Source: Lateolabrax maculatus (taxonomy: Eukaryota; Chordata; Actinopteri; Acropomatiformes; Lateolabracidae). From it: a DNA stretch of 64,000 bases. The position numbers were made by a program, and so were the translations under genes. The DNA is taken from contig CM062202.1 in assembly GCA_031216445.1 (NCBI GenBank), positions 1,954,501 through 2,018,500 of the forward strand. The letters are read 5' to 3'. The notes under the pieces are model-generated. The model saw only the letters and a list, made by a program, of their open reading frames with translations. It searched no databases and had not been told where the DNA came from. How positions within the stretch are numbered: position 1 is the first letter of the stretch; each line of letters opens with the position of its first letter. This document shows positions 59,118 through 64,000 of this stretch, piece by piece.

Positions 59118-59150
<33 letters not shown>
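58921..59150. repeat. Two (CA)n microsatellites
   Basis: 58,924-58,985 (interrupted by CG and CC steps) and 59,118-59,150 (about 16 units). Confidence 0.95.
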
Positions 59151-59152
<2 letters not shown>

Positions 59153-59254
59153 AGGAAGGGCACAGGATGAAAAGTAGTGCGCTGTTTGCATTGAGATGCA
59201 TTGAAACTCTTCAGTTGGAATCAAAATGAAATTGAGATGCAGAGAGGAGGACTG

Positions 59255-59330
59255 AGGAGTGGATGGATGATGAAAGAAAAAGAAGAGGGGGGAAAAACAG
59301 AGAAGAGAGTGAGAGTGAAGAGGTGGACAC
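59255..59330 (+). repeat. Purine-rich tract
   Basis: gaggaggactgaggag, gaaagaaaaagaagagggg and gaagagagtgagag words. Confidence 0.8.
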
Positions 59331-59636
59331 TCATGTCTGTTTGAACTCAGACTCTTTCGCTTGATTATTACGACCAGGTGAAAACAACACTCAACTGAGA
59401 CCAAACCACAGCACCGAGACAGTTCAAAGAAATCAAAAAAGACAGTTCAAACTTCAACACAGCACAGTTAAATATTGTAGGTAAATAAATGAAAAAGTGC
59501 TGTGTCCCTATTACGAGGCTGGATCTTTTGGAGGACATCCCCAAGTGACCATCAGCCAGTCTGTTCTTTAGCAGGCACAGTGCCAATACTGTTTCAACTT
59601 GTTTAAATGTCACTTTTGTGCTTTAAAAGCAGATTG

Positions 59637-59820
59637 AAACAGCTGGGCTGTGGCTCAGGAGGTACAGCAGGTGGTCCACTAACTGCACGGTTGGTGGTTC
59701 GATCCCCAGCTACAACACAGCCACTGGGGGATCCACAAGCCAGTGCATTGTCACTGCCATCTGCAGCCAATTTACCAATAGTGTGGTGACAGATACTTTG
59801 TGGTAACTGTTTGTAGCCCA
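59637..59820 (+). mobile_element. tRNA-derived SINE
   Basis: Head: gctgggctgtggctcaggag (A-box core tggctcaggaggt) and, about 45 bases later, ggtggttcgatccccagc (B box ggttcgatccc). These give a tRNA-like 5' part of about 75 bases. The tail (tgcattgtcactgccatctg, then acagatactttgtggtaac) is unrelated to tRNA. Anticodon-stem pairing is lost, so it is a SINE and not a tRNA gene. Confidence 0.7.
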
Positions 59821-61126
59821 CCATCTTATCTTAGTAGAATTATTATCATATAGCAATTATTATTAGAGAACTGTAGAATCCACGCTCCTGCATCACTGAA
59901 GCCTGCGGGAAGGTGACATAAACCAACAAGAAATAATAGCTTTTCTTTGTGTATGTAAAGAAAAGCCATGTAGCAAATGTGATACATCACTAAATATTAA
60001 ACAATCATGAAGTGTCAATAAATACAGGCATGTAGGCAAATCTGCATCTTGGAGAGTCCTGTTGCTTTGTCTACGACTGTAGCAGTTCCTGCTCACACTG
60101 AACAGACAACAATCACCTGCATTACTTTTGATACTGAAGCAAATGTCTGGATGTGATGATTATATGACGGAATCTGAAGCCACGAGGAAGGCCTTTTTAT
60201 AAGATTTCTAAGTGGGTTTGTGTGAACGTTTATCCCCGACGGGCACTGGACCTGCTATTACTGGACAGAGTGAGCTCTGCTGATTGTAGCAGATTGTGTA
60301 AAATATCTGTGTTTCAGTGTGAACGAGTTATAACTGAAGAAATGTGACTTATTCCCAAACTTGCACATGCTGTTCATATGTGTTTAGAGTGTGTTATCTG
60401 TTCATATCCAAAGGATGTGTTTGAATATTGTACCAGAAGCAGTGGCTTTCGTATTGTTCTAAATCCTTTTTTTCCTATGAACCGGTGACTGAGATGACCA
60501 CCTGAATATCATTTGATTTAAATTTAACACAGTTTTACATATTTTGACCCGCAGACACCAAATTAATGTTTTCTGGCTCTTAACACAATTAACCAAAGTC
60601 AATAATGGAACAAAGTCAAACATTTCACCAATTATGGAAAAATGAAATAAACAGTTGGTGTCAGTTTTAATTGGAGTGTTTCCCTGAGAAAGTGTGACAC
60701 ACAGACTGAGGAAAGAGGATATTTATCTGAAAGCACAGAAAGGACAACAGAAAGAGAGAGGAGGTGTTTGTGTGAGTGTCGGTATCACGGAGGCACAGGT
60801 TGTCTCTGTTGGCCCTCACACAGAAAGAGAGGTGAAAAGGCTAAGGACAAAGACAGAGTCAGGCTTTGTTGAGTTTATCACTGACACACACACATCCTTG
60901 TACTTCTATACTTTTGAGGACCCTCGTTGACATAATGCGTTCCCCAGCCCCTTCCCCACACCTGAACCTGAACCTCATACTAAGCTGAACCTTAAAACCA
61001 AGTTTTAAGCCTCAAACAGCCCGTTGACGTTGTGAGGACCGGCCAAAATGTCCTCACTTCCCAAAAATGTCCTCACTCTGTTGGTTAAAAACTTTCTCCG
61101 TTCCTCACTATGTAGCAAGTACAAGT

Positions 61127-61127
<1 letters not shown>
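59821..61127. other. No gene seen
   Basis: AT-rich. 60,890-61,080 (ctatacttttgaggaccctcg, cctgaacctgaacctc, gaggaccggccaaaatgtcc) has the feel of another worn dispersed repeat. Confidence 0.45.
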
Positions 61128-61163
<36 letters not shown>

Positions 61164-61264
61164 GGCAGCTGAGTGTGATGAATCGGGAGGTAACAACCGT
61201 GTTGTCATGGTTTCCTCTAGTAGAAACCTTATATGCTGGCTCTGAAACCACACATACACATACT

Positions 61265-61300
<36 letters not shown>
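61128..61300. repeat. Two (CA)n microsatellites
   Basis: 61,128-61,162 (about 17 units) and 61,265-61,300 (about 18 units). Confidence 0.97.
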
Positions 61301-61303
<3 letters not shown>

Positions 61304-63250
61304 CCCACAGGGTGCCCTCTGTGCCTTCCTCTCCAAAAACCTCTCACCAACCAGACAGATGGTGAACATGGTAATTATGGGAGCCATTTACCATCAAGTA
61401 TGATGTTGTAATGTAGTAGACAAGCAAAGCAGAGGGAGAGAGAACGAGTTTTTTCCCTTCAGTTTTTTTTTTTACGGGAGCCAAGTGAAACCGATTGATC
61501 GAGGGACATGGAGCTGCTGGACAAGCTGATTGGATGAAGAAACCAAACAGACAGGAAGTCGACTTGACTGTCAGTAATCTGACCCGTCGACGTGGAGGCC
61601 ATGTTTCTGCGGTGCGCTGGTGTTTTAATTAAATGCCGAGAGCAGCGCCTCTCGACAGGCAAACACTCGGTCCAATGAAAGGCTGCAGTGGAGAGTCAAG
61701 GTCTCAAGTCACATGCGCTTCATCACTTTTAATGCCATTTTACTTTTTTTTTTAACACAGAAACCATTTCAATGGTGAACTTAGAGGAATAATTTTAATT
61801 TTTATTGATTTCAAATAAGCAATTTCAATCATTTATAATTTCTAAACTGAATGTTTTGCATGTTTTTTTACAGTCTCTACATCTGAATGTGATAATCGTA
61901 GGTGTCACCTGGTGTCAGTCAGCAATGAGCAATGTGATCAGCTGCGAATCATATCCACAGTCAGGAAGAGTTCATCGGCTGGACGTCTAATCCGTTTTGA
62001 CACAACTGTGATGTTTTTTTCCTTTACTGTTGGTCCTGGATGCTGCGTGTCAGTCTGTGTTATCCCCTCGCATCGTGTCATACCAACACCACGAGAAGCT
62101 CCTGAACAGTTGCAGCAGTGGTGAGAAATGTGTGTAATTCAGTCACAACACCAGTGAACCTCACCTGTCTCGCGTGGTCGGTCCGTCCTCCAGCTTACGG
62201 GAAATTAAAATCTTTCACCTGTCACTTGTGTTCCCTCCTGTCAGCTCCCCAGTGTGAGTGTGTACAATTGACCGGGTGCATCCTTTAATCCCCACTGGGG
62301 GACTCGACCAAAGCTGTTCTATGTTAATTGTGTCCTTTAATCAACCCGTTTGCTTCCTGACTGAGAACCAGATGGTCCGAACAACACCTCCAGTCTGCTG
62401 CCTCAGAACATGAACAATAATACGGTGGCACAGCAGCGCTGATGAGCAGGACGTCCCGCAGGTCGACACTACAGCAGCTTGATCTTTGTGTGTTTTCACA
62501 ATTTGATCCGTATTGACAGCAGCAGATTTTTACAGAGAAATAAAACTATTTAAACTCTCCTAATTTGGTTAAAAGCTAAAATATCTCTCTCAACCCGAGC
62601 CACACCTCTGCCGCTGCCATCAGGTCAAGTATCTGGTGGTTGAAATTTCATGAGAAATGTGTTACTTCCCACAACTGTGCTTTTTTGTAGCGTTCTTGGT
62701 GACTGAAAGCAGCTTATTTAAACATTGTTCATAATACTACGAAAATTGTAGATATTTTCCTGTTACTCACACAGGTACACACACTGATGCACACACACAC
62801 ACACCTCAGCAGCCACCGGAGTCTAATCATTTCTAAGGGGTGGCCTATTTTCTTTCTGACAGAACAATCAGCCCAGACAGTGAACTGTGGCTTTGTACAG
62901 TGTGTTTTACTGATGACATAAACAAATGAATTATTCCTAATGATTCTGCCCCGCTGCCTCTGAAAGCAGAATCAGTAATCAGTGAGTCTGCTACAGGTGG
63001 CATGAAGCAGGAACACAAAACAATCCAAAAATAATTGGATTTCAGGGGAGAATTTTCCTATTCTGCTGATTTTATTTTCCTCACAGCAGTGCAGACTTAA
63101 CCTTGACACCGATACTGTGTGCTGCTGCTGCTGAGAGCTACAGCTACAGTGTGTAGAACTAAACATACTGGGGAGGCGTGATGCAGCAGAGTTAGGTAGC
63201 TCCTCAAGCACACTCGATTTAAAAACTACTGAGAACACCCAATCTACTCC
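61301..63250. other. No gene seen
   Basis: Mixed DNA with T-runs at 61,464-61,474 and 61,744-61,753 and a short CA run at 62,788-62,803. No exon is supported. Confidence 0.5.
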
Positions 63251-64000
63251 CAAATGTATCGAGAAGTTGCAATATGGACTTGAGACCTAAATATAAGCAA
63301 CCCAACTCACCTCACGAACTTCATCTGGAGGAAGTACAACTCCTAACCATCAATAAGTGTGTCAGCAAAATGGCTGCAGAGGACCAACGGCGAAGGGGCC
63401 CACCAGTCTCCACTGACTGGATTCCCCTCCGGCATCCCGCCTATCTGCTGACCACCAACTGAGACCCGTCCTCATTCGCCTGCTGAAGTACCTGTTGTGA
63501 AGAAATCTTAGAGCTGATTCACTCGATACAGAAGAAGTTTCAGGAGACATGGATGTCTTAAGCAGGAGTATGTATCGAGGAGAAATGTGAACATCCTAAT
63601 AGGGTTATTTCTAACTCTAATTCTACTGGATATCAGATCTAAACAAGGAAATAAGTCTACCTTTGCTGTCCTAGCAACAGCATAACTTTTGTACAGTCTC
63701 TCTTATCCAGCGTCTCCAACCAGGCACGAGGCTGTTGGGTATAAACCGGAATACACAAGATTTCTAGCTGACCTTCGTCTGCCAGAGGCCAGAGCCAACT
63801 CGGCCTTGTCAGGCACACAGAGTGAGACAGTCTTAAGTTACCTTTAACCTACAAGATGGAAGTTTAACATACAAGAGGGAAAATTCCTTCACCCCATGTT
63901 GGGATAAAATTCTATGTGTCGCCACAAAGCTGTCCAAAGAGAAAAAGGGATCCATTATGCACAACGAAAACATGATCCTGCTGAAACGAAGACAGGAATA
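63251..64000. other. No recognised gene; right edge
   Basis: A 62-codon plus-strand frame (63,274-63,462) has no recognisable domain. The text from about 63,500 on has a repeat-like or retroelement-like feel, but the window ends before any terminus could be seen. Confidence 0.35.

Noticed and set aside
59640..59715. Functional tRNA gene
   Set aside because: A and B boxes are present, but acceptor and anticodon stems do not pair and the sequence continues into a SINE tail.
63500..64000. Retroelement at the right edge
   Set aside because: Repeat-like texture only; no coding motif or terminus is visible before the window ends.

Overview
The window is vertebrate nuclear DNA, most likely from a teleost (ray-finned) fish. 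The evidence is very dense (CA)n/(GT)n microsatellites, long poly-G/poly-C and purine/pyrimidine tracts, and several degraded interspersed repeats whose wording I recognise as widespread in teleost genomes: tRNA-like SINEs, hAT-like ends, a LINE reverse-transcriptase C-terminus, and dispersed families I label A, B and C. There is no operon-like organisation. No long open reading frame can be assigned to a known protein family, and I could not recognise a complete gene anywhere.

Layout. 1-39 kb is intron or intergenic DNA. It holds strand-asymmetric purine or pyrimidine tracts (0.5-1.9 kb, 24.8-25.6 kb, 30.6-33.8 kb), a compound (GT)n(GA)n tract at 9.3-9.5 kb, and inverted GT/CA microsatellite pairs at 30.9 and 32.8 kb. 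A (CA)n array broken nine times by the same hexamer lies at 31.1-31.35 kb. Around 38.1-39.05 kb is a strongly decayed minisatellite with a roughly 60-70 bp unit and an apparent 186 bp higher-order period. 39.9-41.45 kb is a CpG-rich island with a minus-strand splice donor at 40,102, read as a probable promoter and first exon. 41.5-42 kb is a degenerate ATCC/GATA tract. 46.5-49.1 kb mixes likely conserved-type non-coding DNA (an octamer site among homeodomain-like TAAT sites) with stacked transposon fossils. 53.5-54.6 kb is a second GC-rich block. It carries a minus-strand exon candidate with a strong donor at 53,583, and directly upstream a 51 bp x 4 tandem repeat. Each unit of that repeat has a GC box and a cAMP-response element (three intact, one decayed), and another intact CRE lies just outside. 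55.9-64 kb is AT-rich, with one unassigned 126-codon ORF, a 0.7 kb-spaced direct duplication, a tRNA-derived SINE and more microsatellites.

How it may work together (inference). Both GC-rich blocks have their best splice donors on the minus strand, so the window could hold two alternative first exons of one minus-strand gene whose coding exons lie further left, beyond the window. The upstream promoter would carry an expandable CRE array. Some plus-strand exon-like segments (31,697-31,744; 42,175-42,330; 52,999-53,290) could belong to another transcript, possibly non-coding. All exon calls rest on splice-site consensus seen by eye and need RNA evidence.
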